A program made the translations under genes and the position numbers. A stretch of DNA of 64,000 nucleotides from Chelydra serpentina (taxonomy: Eukaryota > Chordata > Testudines > Chelydridae), in contig JBAIAC010000023.1 of assembly GCA_037349315.1 (NCBI GenBank), forward strand, positions 31,596,501 through 31,660,500, in the 5' to 3' direction. The notes beneath the pieces are model-generated. The model saw only the letters and a program-made list of their open reading frames with translations, was not told where the DNA came from and searched no databases. This document shows positions 45,266 to 56,165 of this stretch, piece by piece (position 1 is the stretch's first letter; each line of letters begins with the position of its first letter).

Positions 45266-46674
45266 GTCAGTGTGTTAGACATTTATTTTCAATACAATAG
45301 TTATGGTGTGATAGCGCTCTGTAACTGTGGCTTCATTGGCCTTATGCGCTTCAGCTTTGAGTCGCTTTCCCGTGCAACTATTCGAAAAGTCTGTCAATAT
45401 GTATGGGGATAGAGGTGTAATCACCAGCAGAGATCTCAGAGAAGCTGTCTTGCAGGTACAGCGATAGTTTGTTTAGCACGTTCACTGGGAGAGCTGCCTT
45501 ATTGTCTCCTCCATGGTAGGATACTTTCCCGCGCCATGCAAGCAGCAGGTACTCTGGTATCATTGCCTTGCATAGCATGGCAGCATACGGCCCCGGGGTT
45601 TGCTTGCATTGACGCAGCATGCACTCTTTCTCTGTCTCCGTAATCCTCATCAGAGTGATATCAGTCATGGGGTCCTGGTTCGAATGAGTGGTATAATTAG
45701 TATACTGCATGCTTCCTTTTCCCCTTACAGACAGACACCCGGCTGTTTACGGTAACGCGTGGTGGTAGTGTGTCGGGAGCAAAACCAGTACCACATATCG
45801 GTGCGCGGGTAGGGACAGTCCCAGGGAGCGGCAACGCTAAACCGGGGATAGGATAGGCGAGCCGTTCACGCTGAGCGGTTCGCGGGCATTTTAGATTCCC
45901 TGGAGCAGCCACGCGGAGGGGGGGGGAAGGGTAGGCGAGCCGTTCACGCTGAGCGGTTCGCGGGCATTTTAGGTTCCCTGGAGCAGCCACGCGGAGGGGG
46001 GGGAAGGGTAGGCGAGCCGTTCATGCTGAGCGGTTCGCGGGCATTTTTGGTTCCCTGGAGCAGCCACGCAGAGGGGGGGGGAAGGGTAGGCGAGCCGTTC
46101 ACGCTGAGCGGTTCGCGGGCATTTTAGGTTCCCTGGAGCAGCCACGCGGAGGGGGGGGAAGGGTAGGCGAGCCGTTCATGCTGAGCGGTTCGCGGGCATT
46201 TTTGGTTCCCTGGAGCAGCCACGCGGAGGGGGGGGGGGAAGGGTAGGCGAGCCGTTCATGCTGGGAGGTTCGCGGGCATTTTTGGTTCCCTGGAGCGGCA
46301 ACGCGGTCTGGGGGGTGGTTTAGGACAGCCGCCGTAGATTATCGGTTTGGCCAGCAGCATTTCCTGCCCGCCGCCAGGAACACCGAGGGAGACATGGGAG
46401 TAGAGCACTGCTCTGAAGCAATCTCGCAGCAGTCCTAAGTCAGCACCTTACCATGGTTTTCAGAGAGGTGATTTTCTGTGTACGGCAAGGCTTCTGGGAT
46501 CCGTATACCGGGACCCCAGACACTGATTCGGCCTTAAGGCATAGTATTTGACCTTGTAGTACGTGTACATGTGATAGGCACTGTGTTTGGTCCTATTCAC
46601 GGTGAAAGAGTATGGTCATTGTTCTTGAAAAAGTATCATTCTGAGGAATTCACTCCCTTTCATTTATCCCACAG
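45266..46674 (+). other. Intron of the Harbinger Myb-like gene
   Basis: 1409 bp, GT at 45266 and AG at 46673-46674 (TTATCCCACAG). It restores phase between two coding blocks of one known protein type. It contains a six-copy 78-bp tandem repeat. Confidence 0.75.
45855..46315 (+). repeat. Six-copy 78-bp tandem repeat in the Harbinger intron
   Basis: Units start AGGCGAGCCGTTCA at 45855, 45933, 46010, 46088, 46165 and 46245 (periods 78, 77, 78, 77, 80; the differences fall mostly in a G run). Each has GAGCGGTTCGCGGGCATTTT and CCCTGGAGCAGCCACGC. Adjacent copies are nearly identical; the last diverges at its end. Confidence 0.92.
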
Positions 46675-47156
46675 CTGTGAGTGTCTCCCACCCAACCCGT
46701 GCTTCTCCCACCCACGGCCTAGTCCAGATAAGGCGGCGCAAAAAGAGAACCAGGGACGACATGTTCTCAGAATTAATGATGCTGTCACAGAGGGAGGCGG
46801 CACACCGCAGAGAGGAGTTTGCATGGTACGAGCGAGCAGCCAGGGAACGGGAGCAGAGGGCTGAAGCGCGCGAGGACAGGTGGCAGCAGGAGGATCAGCA
46901 GGCGACCCAAACAATGCTGGGAATCATGAGGGAGCAAACAGACATGCTCCGGCGCCTAGTGGATGTTCTTCAGGACAGGAGACATGAGGAAAGAGCACCT
47001 CTGTATGTTCTTTCAAGCCGCCCTCCCCCACCACCAAGTCCAGTGGCTTCCTCCCCAAAAGTCACTAGGACAAGGGGAGCCAGGGTGCGTGGAAATACTC
47101 AATCCACCCCTGCAGACCGCTGCAGTAGTAGAAGGCTGTCATTCCCTAAACCTTAG
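46675..47156 (+). CDS. Harbinger Myb/SANT-like protein, exon 2
   Basis: Follows acceptor TTTATCCCACAG. Codes a basic start (IRRRKKRTRDDMFSELMMLS), a long heptad-like, highly charged helix (YERAAREREQRAEAREDRWQ ... QDRRHEE), a proline run (PPPPPSP) and a basic tail ending RRLSFPKP. The helix probably makes a coiled coil for dimerisation or for binding the transposase. AATAAA follows at about 47234. The frame is intact. Confidence 0.87.
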
Positions 47157-47926
47157 ACTTTTCCCTCCTCTCCATCCAGCAGCACCCCGAGCACCTCCCT
47201 TCCCAGGTCCCATGTTAAGTTACTGTTCTGTTGAATAAATCTGGTTTTTTGGTTCACCAATGTTTCCCTGAGTGTTTTAAATGGGACCGTTTGTATGTCT
47301 GGGTAGTGGTTAACATGTTTTGTAAGTGCAGATAATGGGAGCAGAAACGAGGGTGCACACAGGGTAACTGCTGAAGTGACAAGCACAGTACACATTGCAT
47401 GCATTAAGCACATCTGTCCTTCGTTGTGCAGGTTTATACGTTGTAAATCTGGGGATTGGGGGTTGGGTGGTGCACTTTATGTTTGGGGAGGGTGGTCGCT
47501 GATCTTTTGCGGCTGACAGTAGCCTGCTGGATAGATCAGTGCACCGTGGGATCCGTAGGCGATAGTCACAACGTAAAAGGCACATAGACAACACCACACA
47601 CACATGGGATTAGGAGAGGTTGATTGTCCCTTTAAGCAAGCGGAACACCTCTTGGCAATGCGCTTTGGGCAGGGTAAAGAGCTTCCCCTTTGAAGGGAAG
47701 TGTCCCCCAACCAAACCGCCCCCCAACCGCCGTATGCCTCCACGGTGATAATCATTACCCAATAAGAAGTACAGGAAAAGGTTCACACAAAAAAATCTTT
47801 CCTTTACTGTGACTTTACAGCGTTGAACCAAGGAGGGGGAAGGGGGTTGGTAATGGGAGGATGGGCAACGGGACATGTGTAAAGGGACAGGGGAAGGTCC
47901 AGTATCTGTTTACGGAAGTGTAGCAG

Positions 47927-49216
47927 TCACTGGTTAACCCGCTCTGTCTGGAAGCGAGCTTTCAAAGCTTCCCGGATGCGCACCGCCTCCCGCTGTGATC
48001 TTCGAATGGCTCTGGTGTCTGGCTGAGCGTAATCTGCTGCTAGTCGATTTGCCTCAACCTCCCAGCCCTGCATAAATGTCTCCCCCTTGATCTCACAGAG
48101 ATTGTGGAGCACACAGCACGCTGCAATCACAATGGGGATATTTTTAGGGCTGAGGTCGCAGCGAGTAAGTAAGCTTCGCCATCTTGCCTTGAGACGGCCA
48201 AAGGCACACTCCACCACCATTCTGCACTTGCTCAGGCGGTAATTAAAGAGCTCCTTTTCAGTGTCCAGGGCTCCCGTGTATGGCTTCATGAGCCATGGCA
48301 TTAGCGGGTAGGCAGGGTCCCCCAGGATCACTGTTGGCATCTCCACATCCCCAACAGTGATTTTGTCGTCGGGGAAATAAACCCCCTGTTGCAGGCGTCT
48401 AAACAGACCAGAGTTTTTGAAAACACGAGCATCATGAACCTTGCCTGGCCACCCAACATTGATGTTCGTAAAACATCCTTTGTGGTCCACTAGTGCTTGC
48501 AGAACCATAGAAAAATAGCCCTTTCGGTTAATATACTGGCCGCCCTGGTGCTCCGGTCCCAGGATAGGAATGTGTGTCCCATCTATGGCCCCACCGCAGT
48601 TTGGGAATCCCATTGCAGCGAAGCCATCTATGATCGCCTGCACGTCTCCCAGGGTCACTACTTTCTGGAACAGCAGGTCAACGATTGCACGGGCTACCTG
48701 CATCACAACAACCCCCACGGTAGACTTGCCCACTCCAAATTGGTTCGCTACTGACCGGTAGCTGTCAGGGGTTGCAAGCTTCCACAGGGCTATGGCCACT
48801 CGCTTCTGGACACTGAGGGCAGCTCGCATCCGGGTGTCCTGGCGCTTCAGGGCAGGGGACAGCAACTCACAAAGTTCCATAAAAGTGCACTTACGCATCC
48901 GAAAGTTTCGCAGCCACTGGGACTCATCCCATACCTGCAGCACTATGCGGTCCCACCAGTCAGTGCTTGTTTCCCTTGCCCAGCATCGCCGTTCCACGGG
49001 ATCAACATGACCCATTGCCACCATGATGTCTAGGGGCCGGGGTCCAGCGCTTTGCAAGAGATCAATGCCCCTTTCAGAGTTTAAGTACTCCCGGAGATTA
49101 CGTTGTCTCCTCTCCCGATTTCTCTGCATCAGAGTCTGGAAAAGGTGCGCTATAAGGCGCGAGTTGTTGGCTACGGACAGGACAGCTGCGATAATCGCGG
49201 AGGGCTCCATGCTCAC
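47927..49216 (-). CDS. Harbinger DDE transposase (HARBI1-like), intact
   Basis: The 429-residue single-exon frame starts MSMEPSAIIAAVLSVANNSR. An N-terminal helical part is followed by a helix-turn-helix (about 137-180, RSVANQFGVGKSTVGVVV) and the DDE nuclease fold of PIF/Harbinger (DDE_Tnp_4). Candidate acidic catalytic residues: D212 in GGAIDGTHIPI, D262 in KVHDARVF and E336 in MVVECAFGRLK; D300 in VILGDPAYPL is also conserved. The length fits autonomous family members. Its 3' end faces the Myb-like gene about 770 bp away. HARBI1 of bony vertebrates is the domesticated relative; this copy is still inside TIRs with a TTA duplication, so it is a transposon gene, not HARBI1 itself. Confidence 0.95.
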   Translation of the reverse strand: MSMEPSAIIAAVLSVANNSRLIAHLFQTLMQRNRERRQRNLREYLNSERGIDLLQSAGPRPLDIMVAMGHVDPVERRCWARETSTDWWDRIVLQVWDESQWLRNFRMRKCTFMELCELLSPALKRQDTRMRAALSVQKRVAIALWKLATPDSYRSVANQFGVGKSTVGVVVMQVARAIVDLLFQKVVTLGDVQAIIDGFAAMGFPNCGGAIDGTHIPILGPEHQGGQYINRKGYFSMVLQALVDHKGCFTNINVGWPGKVHDARVFKNSGLFRRLQQGVYFPDDKITVGDVEMPTVILGDPAYPLMPWLMKPYTGALDTEKELFNYRLSKCRMVVECAFGRLKARWRSLLTRCDLSPKNIPIVIAACCVLHNLCEIKGETFMQGWEVEANRLAADYAQPDTRAIRRSQREAVRIREALKARFQTERVNQ

Positions 49217-49599
49217 TGTCCAGTGGCGTCCGAGCTATCAGCCACAGGAAAAGGGCGCGAATTCATTCCCCGCCGGCGCTTTCACGTTGGGAAGGCGGAA
49301 GTGTGGGTCGAGTGACTAAATTTACGTATACCGACCCTTGACACAATTTCGTTCCCACAAGGCACTGGGGGCTACACCCAGAATTCCAGTGAGCAGGCGG
49401 GACTGCGGGAACTGTGGGATAGCTACCCACAGTGCACCGCTTGCAATGTCGACGCTTGCCCCCCTACTGTGGACTCGCACATTCGAAAAAAGATCCCTGG
49501 TGTGGATTCGAACAATCGACCTGGAAATATCGGGTTCACAAGTTCGGTTTCACAGAAATCGAACTAGTACCGTAGTGTAGACATACCCTTAGATTAATC

Positions 49600-51480
49600 A
49601 TATCTGGACATTCAAGCCCGGTGATTGGCAATGTGGAGTAAACTTGCTGTGGAATTAGTCTTTCCCGCAAAGAGATCTAACTTCTTTGTATCTTTCACTT
49701 TCGGGGTAGCCTTAGTTCAGTCTTGCCGCTGCTTCTCATTTACTGAAACTACTACTAAAGAGCCCAGTATAGGCTGTAAATAGAACTGCTCAAATCCCTG
49801 GGATGGAACCTAGTATTTACATTCTGTTTGTGAAAGGAACAAAGAGGTATGCCACAGGGTCTTGATAGATCTACCCATAAATGAGGCCACCATGCAGCCT
49901 ACCATTCATGCCAAGGCCACATGTAAAATATCAATCAGTTTGAGAGTATTCTCTTCCAATAGCTTATGAAGGACAACAGCCATTCCTCAGAGGAGTTGGG
50001 ATACTTTAAAGTCATCTAGTATGGGAGAGCATGTCTCTGGAACCAGGACCTCATCTGGTGATGAGACTGATGCATTAAAGGGAGGCAAGGGAGAAACCTC
50101 TTAAGGTTGGTCCTACGATGTTGGGGTAGGCTGCTGTTCCGAAGCAGGCTGAGTTAAATCCAGTAATGCGGAGTCAAAAGGTAGATTGGTACCGAGCATC
50201 ACCGACATCTCTCATATGTGATCTGCTCCTGTGAGAGAGTGGAAATATTGATTTGTATGATGGGAGCATCCCCCAAGGCATTCAATACAGCCAGTGAGGA
50301 GGCTGGTATGGCCCCAGACTGCAGTTGTGCCTGCACCAAGTGTCCTAATCTCTGGCTCTAATCTCCTCATATCTCCTTTTGTGGGTATGAGAACAGGGTC
50401 TGAAGGAAACCCTAGACTGTCAATAGCATGAGATCCAAGAGCCCACTTCGGATTCTGACAAAGAAGTGGAATATTCGGAGAGCCAAGGTGGCGCAGTACT
50501 GGGAGCAGCTGTCGGAGACTGTGACCAGGATCTATTCCAGGAACTTAGTACCAGAGAAAGCATGCACAGCTTCCTAGCTGCTGGTATCGTGTGACAAAAC
50601 AGAGATAATACAGCAGTGGAAGAGCCTGAAGAGAGGGTAGCAGGCCTATGGTTGATGTGCCCACAGCAAACTGCCAGAGCTGATGAGAACGGTACCTGGA
50701 ATGGTGCTGGATGAGGGTCTTCACCCTGAATTAACAGCAATGGTGGCTCGACAGGCATAATAGGTCTCTCACCGCCACACAGGCCTCTAGCATTGTCAGT
50801 ACCAATAAAGGCAGATGTCCCACCATGATCAGAGATGTCTGATATAGTGTCAAAACAGAGGAAGTAGCCAGTCTCAACGGTCCCTTGGAGGACACCAGAG
50901 TAAAGTTCTCAGGTCAATGAGAGTGAGTATGAGCCAATACCAGAGAGAGTGGGGAGCCAAAGGCATGCTCTACCATTGGCACCAGAACAAACCTCCGTGG
51001 AGGAATCTTGCACTGCAAATGCAAGATTCAAAGAGCCCAATACCAACTTCTTCTTATCCTTCTGAGGCTGGAATTGGTCCGATGTCTTTGACCTTGAAGA
51101 AGATGGTCCCAGTGATGGAGATCTCTTATGGCTCCTATTTGTCAGTAAAATGGGGGGAGTACTCTGGAAAGGAGTGGTCAATGAAATCCCCTTGGAGAAA
51201 AAAAGGGGTTTCAGATACTGGTCTAAGGGAAACCTCCATAAGAATATATCGAGGGTGTTCTTCCTGCAGCTTCTTTGTCCTGGTCTTGAAGCCCTGGCAA
51301 ATTGAGCACTTGTCTCTTACAGGGCCATCATCCAAGCACTTTAGATAGCAGGAATGAGGATCACTGCCAGTCATCAGCTTTCAGCAACCAGAACAAGGCT
51401 TAAAATGTGAGGATGTTGACATGGGATCCCTCGGTACGGGGCAACAGCCTGAAGCCCGCCTTACTCAGAAAAATTAAAAG
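49600..51480 (-). pseudogene. DIRS-type retroelement gag-like remnant
   Basis: Read on the minus strand: a Cys-rich start (SCYLKCLDDGPVRDKCSICQ) followed by KTRTKKLQEE at 51374-51270; a Ser/Thr/Pro-rich middle; then near 49680-49850 SLVVVSVNEKQRQD and TKATPKVKDTKKLDLF with stops between. This is the order and wording of ORF1 of vertebrate DIRS elements. Many stops and frameshifts. The reverse transcriptase part is missing. Confidence 0.6.
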
Positions 51481-51959
51481 AAAACTTCTAACAAAAAGGA
51501 AAGTAAGAAAAATGTCCAATGAACAAAAACAGTACCACTAGGAAGAATAAGTATGTATCCATAACTCTGTTCCCAAAGAATGAGGAGGTAAACACACACT
51601 GCTCTGATTACAAATGGTAAGAAGGAACTGAAGGAGTGAAAGGGTGTCGCCATCCTTTACCATCCGTTTGGAATACAAGGAGGTTTGGTTTGGGTGGGGC
51701 TGCCTCTAGGGCTACTGCTAGGGAAAACTCTCTCGCACAGGTGCATAAGACTTGTAAATACCTCCAGTGTAATGGATATATGCAAGCACTCAAAGACAGT
51801 ATATTGTATTGCACAACAGATGCGTGTGCCAAAGACAAACTGGATTGGAAAAATAGCAAAATAAAAGGAAAAATACTGCAGTATCTGCTTATGATATAAA
51901 ATACTTAACAGAAGTACAAAAGGAGTTTTTGATATAAAATAATTTTTTAGTTCTGGGCA

Positions 51960-52107
51960 TCTCAGAACTTGGAAGAATACTGACAAATTGGAAGGAGTTC
52001 AGAAAAGAGCAAATTATTGGATGGCTGAAAGAAATGATTTATGAGGAAAGATTAAAAGCACTAAATATGTATCTCTTGGCTATGTTAGACATAGGAGGGA
52101 CATGTTG
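51960..52107 (+). mobile_element. CR1 3' fragment, part 1
   Basis: GAATACTGACAAATTGGAAG, AGTTCAGAAAAGAGC, ATGAGGAAAGATTAAAAGC: CR1 3' text in plus orientation. Interrupted by the element at 52108 and continued from 52322. Confidence 0.6.
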
Positions 52108-52321
52108 TATGCAGTGTAGTTGTAGCCATGTCGGTCCCAGGATATTAGAAACACAAGGTGGGTGAGATAATATATCTTTTATTGGACCAACTTCTGTTGG
52201 TGAAAAAGAAAAGCTTTTAGACCTGAAGAAGAGCTCTGTGTGGCTTGAAAGCTCGTCTCTCTCACCAACAGAAGTTGGACCAATAAAAGATATTACCTCA
52301 CCTACCTTGTCTAATCAAAAG
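52108..52321 (+). repeat. Interspersed repeat with inverted ends and hammerhead-like core
   Basis: The left AAGGTGGGTGAGATAATATA and TTGGACCAACTTCTGTTGG face the right CCAACAGAAGTTGGACCAAT and TATTACCTCACCTACCTT as inverted repeats of about 45 bp. The centre has CTGAAGAAGAGCTCTG and GGCTTGAAAGC. Inserted in a CR1 fragment. Confidence 0.65.
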
Positions 52322-52830
52322 AACATAACAGTTTAAGTGTCAGAGTGTCAACATCAACAAATGGAGAGGAATTATTTAGTGTGATACAGTGCAGACTGGA
52401 AGGGATATATTTTAAGAACTGCCCTAGATTACAGTTTTTGGTTGTACTGCAACTCGAATTAATTGATTCCAGCTAACTCAAATTAGCATTATAAATGCTA
52501 GTCTAGACACTCACAAATATTTGGTTTTGGTTAACCTGAGTTACATCACAAACAGTGGAAATACCTGGATAAAATTAATAAAGGAAAACGCTAGTCAGAT
52601 AACTAACTCCCTGACAGTGGCAGGTATTAGAATATAGAGAAGTATGTATCCTAGGCTAAGTGGTAGAAGCCACAGCACTTGAGACATTTAAAATTATCAC
52701 TGAAGAAAGCACTATAATCAATAAGGAACAATCATACATTGACAAAGGAAAGAACTAGATGACCAAATAGGTTTGACTATCTGAGACTGCTGTGATTTAT
52801 CGCACCAAAAATATAACTTCACCAAGAGTC
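52322..52830 (+). mobile_element. CR1 3' fragment, part 2
   Basis: Continues the CR1 text after the insertion (ATTATTTAGTGTGATACAGT, CTAAGTGGTAGAAGCCACA, ATTATCACTGAAGAAAGCAC). 5'-truncated and diverged. Confidence 0.5.
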
Positions 52831-53030
52831 GCATAATCTTCCTTAGGCTATGTCTACATAGCAGCTGGGAGATGTGATTCCCAGCTTGGGTTAACATACA
52901 TGTTCTAGCTCTTCTTGAACTAGCATGCTAAAAATAGTAGTGTGACCATGATGGCCATGGCAATAGCTCCAACTAGCCACCTGAGTACAAACCTGTCTGA
53001 CATTCTAGATACGTACTTGGGAGGCTAACC

Positions 53031-54036
53031 CAGGGGTGGGCAAACTTTTTGGCTCGACGGCCACATCGGGGAATAGAAATTGTATGACAGGCCATGAATG
53101 CTCACAAAATTGGGGTTGGGGTGTGGACTCTAGGGTGGGGTTGGGGATAAAGAGTTGAGAGTGCTCTGGGCTGGGACCAAGGGATTCAGAGGGTGGGAGG
53201 GGGATCAGGGCTGGGGTGCGGGAAGGGGTGCAGGTTCCGGCTGGGGGTGTAGGTTCTGGGGTGGGGCTGGGGATAAGAGGTTTGGGGTGCAGGAGGGTGC
53301 TCTGGGCTGGGATCGAGGGGTTTGCCAACAGGAGGGGGACCAGGGCTGGGGCATGGGGAGGGGCTCAGGGGTGCAGGCTCCGAGCGGCGCTTACCTCAAG
53401 TAGCATGTCCCTTCTCCAGCTCCTATGCGGAGGCACGGCCAGGAGGCTCTGCACACTGCCCCATCCGTAGGCACCGCCCCTGCAGCTCCCATTGGAGCGC
53501 ATAGGAGCCGGAGCGGGGCCATGCCGCGGCTTCCGGGAGCCATGTGGTGCGGCCCCTAACCCAGCGCCCTGGCCGGAGCGGGGCCAAGTCGTATGGTGCG
53601 GCCCCTGACCCGGTGCCCCGGCCGGAGCAGGGCCGAGCTGCGTGGTGCAGCTCTCCAACCCAGCGCCTCAGCCAAAATGAGGCTGAGCCGCGTGGTGCGG
53701 CCCCCAACCCAGCGCCCCGGCCGGAGCGGGGCCGAGCCACATGGTGCAGTCGCCAACCCAGCGCCCCGGCCGGAGTGGGGCCGAGCTGTGTGGCGTGGTC
53801 CCTGACCCAGCACCCCGGCCGGAGCGGGGCCAAGCCACATGGTGCAGCCGCCAACCCAGCGCCCCGGCCGGAGCGGGGCCAAGCCGTGTGGTGCGGTCCC
53901 TGACCCAGCGTCCCGGCCGGAGCGGGGCCAAGCGATCCGGCCCGACCCAGTGCCCCGGCTGGAGCGCCAGAGCAGGGCTGAGCTGCATGGTGCGGCTCAC
54001 AGGCCGGCTTAAAACGGCTCACAGGTGCCCACCCCA
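53031..54036. mobile_element. Nested hAT-like element with GC-rich body
   Basis: Begins CAGGGGTGGGCAAACTTTTT and ends GTGCCCACCCC. The tips are inverted and of hAT style; an 8-bp duplication is only weakly matched (5 of 8). It contains a G-rich tandem stretch (53100-53390) and a 49-bp minisatellite (53535-53965). The long open frames on both strands here are GC-driven repeats, not genes. Confidence 0.6.
53535..53965 (+). repeat. 49-bp GC-rich minisatellite, about nine copies
   Basis: The unit starts GGAGCGGGGCC, continues TGGTGCGGCCCC and ends CCAGCGCCCCGGCC. Starts at 53575 and 53624 give the 49-bp period. One unit is diverged (AAAATGAGGCTGAG) and the last is shortened. 49 is not a multiple of 3, so all frames read through and give misleading ORFs. 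Confidence 0.9.
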
Positions 54037-54162
54037 AGCTGTCACTTATGCTGCCATGGCCACACTTCTGTTTTTAGCATACTAGTTTGAGCAGAGCTAG
54101 CACATGTATGTCTACTTGATCTGAGAATCACACCTCCCAGCCGCCATGTAGACATACCCTTA

Positions 54163-54559
54163 GTCTGTTTAGGATACCAGAACTTGATGAGCCAGACATT
54201 TCTGAAAAACTAGGAAGACATAGCAGTTCATTGTAACTGGGTTCACTGTTGCTATGGTTACTAAGAAACCAAATCATCTAACTCCCAATGTTCTTATGTC
54301 ATAAAGCCAAATCTAACAGGGACTGGGCTCCCTGCTGGTGGTCTAATGAAGTCAGCCATGATAATCATCATCCTCGCTATGATGGAGGGAGCAGATTACT
54401 TTCTTGCCTCTTACTGTTGCTTTGTATTGTATTGTAGGGTGGCATGGGTGAAGACTGAGTAGTAAAATTCTCTAACAAGGTGAAGAGGAAGAGCCACAAT
54501 AGCTTCAGAAATTCCACAACAAATTTAGCTTCATGGTGGGCATTTCAATTTAGAAGAAG
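54163..54559 (+). other. Possible first exon of an unrecognised gene
   Basis: Single-copy-looking sequence ending in a strong donor (TTAGAAGAAG/GTAAGTGC at 54559/54560). No long frame, so it would be 5' untranslated if real. Promoter not identified. Confidence 0.25.
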
Positions 54560-55039
54560 GTAAGTGCAAGTTGCTATGTCACAGCCAGCATCGTGTGCTA
54601 TTTTGTCTCTGCAGTGGTAATGGGAGCTGGGATACTTTCTCACAGCCTGTTACATTATTCACTTTGCTCACTCTGGCATCATTCAAAATACTACAGTATT
54701 TATATTATATCACTGAGAAATTGTTAGGACTTGAGGATTGAGATCTAAGGATGTGACAAAGGGTTTTTACCACTGCAGTCTAGCTAATACATGAGTTGAA
54801 ATGGCCATATACCTTTGGGCACCATGACAAAGAGTTTTCAAAAATTGTGAGAATATTTTATCTTGTAAAAAACAAATACATGAAAGTCTGAAGGATGCCG
54901 CCAACATACTGTGGCCTGTATGGAGGGAGACAGTATTGAGTCATAGGCCTCCAACAGAAAAGGCCAAGACTTTTGTTTGTGCAAGATTTTAATGTGGGAA
55001 CAGGGGCAGATAATAAACTCTGTCTTGTTTTTCTGCAGA

Positions 55040-55160
55040 AAAAAGCAAAGTGGTGTACAAGGGAGAAAGCTAGAGGAAGGAGAGAAGAGAGAAAGGACCA
55101 AATAGCTACTGTGCCAACTGGAGAGTCCTACAATGGCCTGCAGCAGGAGGGGAAGAACCA
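55040..55160 (+). CDS. Candidate exon of an unrecognised gene
   Basis: Bounded by a strong acceptor (TTTTTCTGCAG before 55040) and a good donor (AACCAC/GTGAGT at 55160). Open in the frame beginning KKAKWCTREKARGRREERKD, which is basic. An ATG in another frame (55131) opens MACSRRGRT. I cannot decide the frame or name a family. Continuation is proposed at 55345. It could equally be a non-coding transcript exon. Confidence 0.25.
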
Positions 55161-55344
55161 CGTGAGTGATGCATCATGGCTTATGTATCAGAAGGCTTAT
55201 GGCCTTCCAGGAGAGTCAGCAACAAGAGTCTCAGGACCACCCAGCCCTTTTTCTCCACAAGGACAGCCGCCAACACAATGCATCTTGGGGTGTGCCCAAA
55301 GAGGAGCAGAAAAAAAGAGTACCAGGCTTGTACTGTGTTTTCAG

Positions 55345-55509
55345 ATATATACTATCAGGAAGAAGAGGACCTGAAGCAGTGGCAGGCAACTCCAGCTACC
55401 ATCACACCCTACAGGAGTGAGGTAACAGATCCTCAAACATTTGCACTGCTGTACTCTATCTGGAGCACGGCTGAGCAGTTGGTGGATGAAGTCTATCAGA
55501 GGTGGAGAG
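55345..55509 (+). CDS. Candidate exon of an unrecognised gene
   Basis: Acceptor ACTGTGTTTTCAG before 55345 and donor GAGAG/GTATGG at 55509/55510. The open frame reads IYYQEEEDLKQWQATPATIT and TFALLYSIWSTAEQLVDEVY, protein-like in composition (amphipathic, aromatic). No family recognised. Confidence 0.3.
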
Positions 55510-55779
55510 GTATGGTTTTTACATTTTCAATAAAAAAGGGAACAGTGGATTTAGTGGATGAAATTAATGTAGTAAATGTAATATATTTGGATTTTATACA
55601 ATTAAACAATCGTGGATTTGATATATTCTCTCCTGAATTCATACACCGAAAATTATGAATATTAGTTTGCAACAGACAGTAAAAATGGTGGAATTTGGTA
55701 CTGTACATTCAAAAACATCAAACTACATAGATATAAATAGCTAAATAGCTCTCATGAGACATCTAAATTCTGTACTCAG

Positions 55780-56165
55780 TATTGAGAAGATATTGACAAA
55801 CTAGAAGGATTTCGAAAAAGAGCAACAGCAATGAATAGAGGACTAAAGGGAGAGGTTTATGAGGAAAGATTTAAAAAATTTAATGTATATAATTTGGCTA
55901 ACCAACAATTTAAAAAAGAGTAAATAATAAGGATATAGATTTTCTTGCATAAATATAACTAAAATAAATTAGATGAAATTATAAGAGAAAATGAGGACAC
56001 AAACACTTCCTGCTAGTTAAATGATTTTGCAAGGGAAATACGGAAAGCCACATAATCTGAGAGATTAAAAATTATCCTGGACAAAGCCCTGGAAAATATT
56101 CTGAGGGATCAATCCTATTTTGACAGAAAAACAGACCGGATGACATCATCTCCACCTCTGACATT
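55780..56165 (+). mobile_element. CR1 3' fragment
   Basis: GAAGATATTGACAAACTAGA, AAAAGAGCAACAGCAATGAA, TATGAGGAAAGATTTAAAAA: the CR1 3' region in plus orientation, diverged and truncated. Confidence 0.6.

Larger units (their letters stand above)
44299..49588. mobile_element. Complete autonomous PIF/Harbinger transposon (5290 bp)
   Basis: The tips GGCCAGGTCTACACTA and (reverse-complemented) GGGTATGTCTACACTA are terminal inverted repeats. TTA stands at 44296-44298 and 49589-49591, the 3-bp TWA target site of the superfamily. It holds the two genes Harbinger elements need: a Myb/SANT DNA-binding protein (plus, two exons, 44686-47156) and a DDE transposase (minus, 47927-49216), arranged tail to tail. 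Neither has a visible stop or frameshift. It is inserted in older repeat remains: DIRS gag to the right; the DIRS recombinase, a hAT fragment and an unclassified repeat to the left. Confidence 0.93.
52846..54159. mobile_element. Harbinger-type non-autonomous element carrying a nested hAT
   Basis: Left GGCTATGTCTACATAGCAGC and right (reverse-complemented) GGGTATGTCTACATGGCGGC. The inverted match extends about 40 bp through GGGAGRTGTGATTC. TTA stands at 52843-52845 and 54160-54162. No transposase. The GC-rich hAT at about 53030-54036 is inserted in it. Confidence 0.85.

Noticed and set aside
53423..54085. 204-codon minus frame and several plus frames of 110-119 codons
   Set aside because: All read the 49-bp GC-rich minisatellite, whose period not divisible by 3 keeps every frame open.
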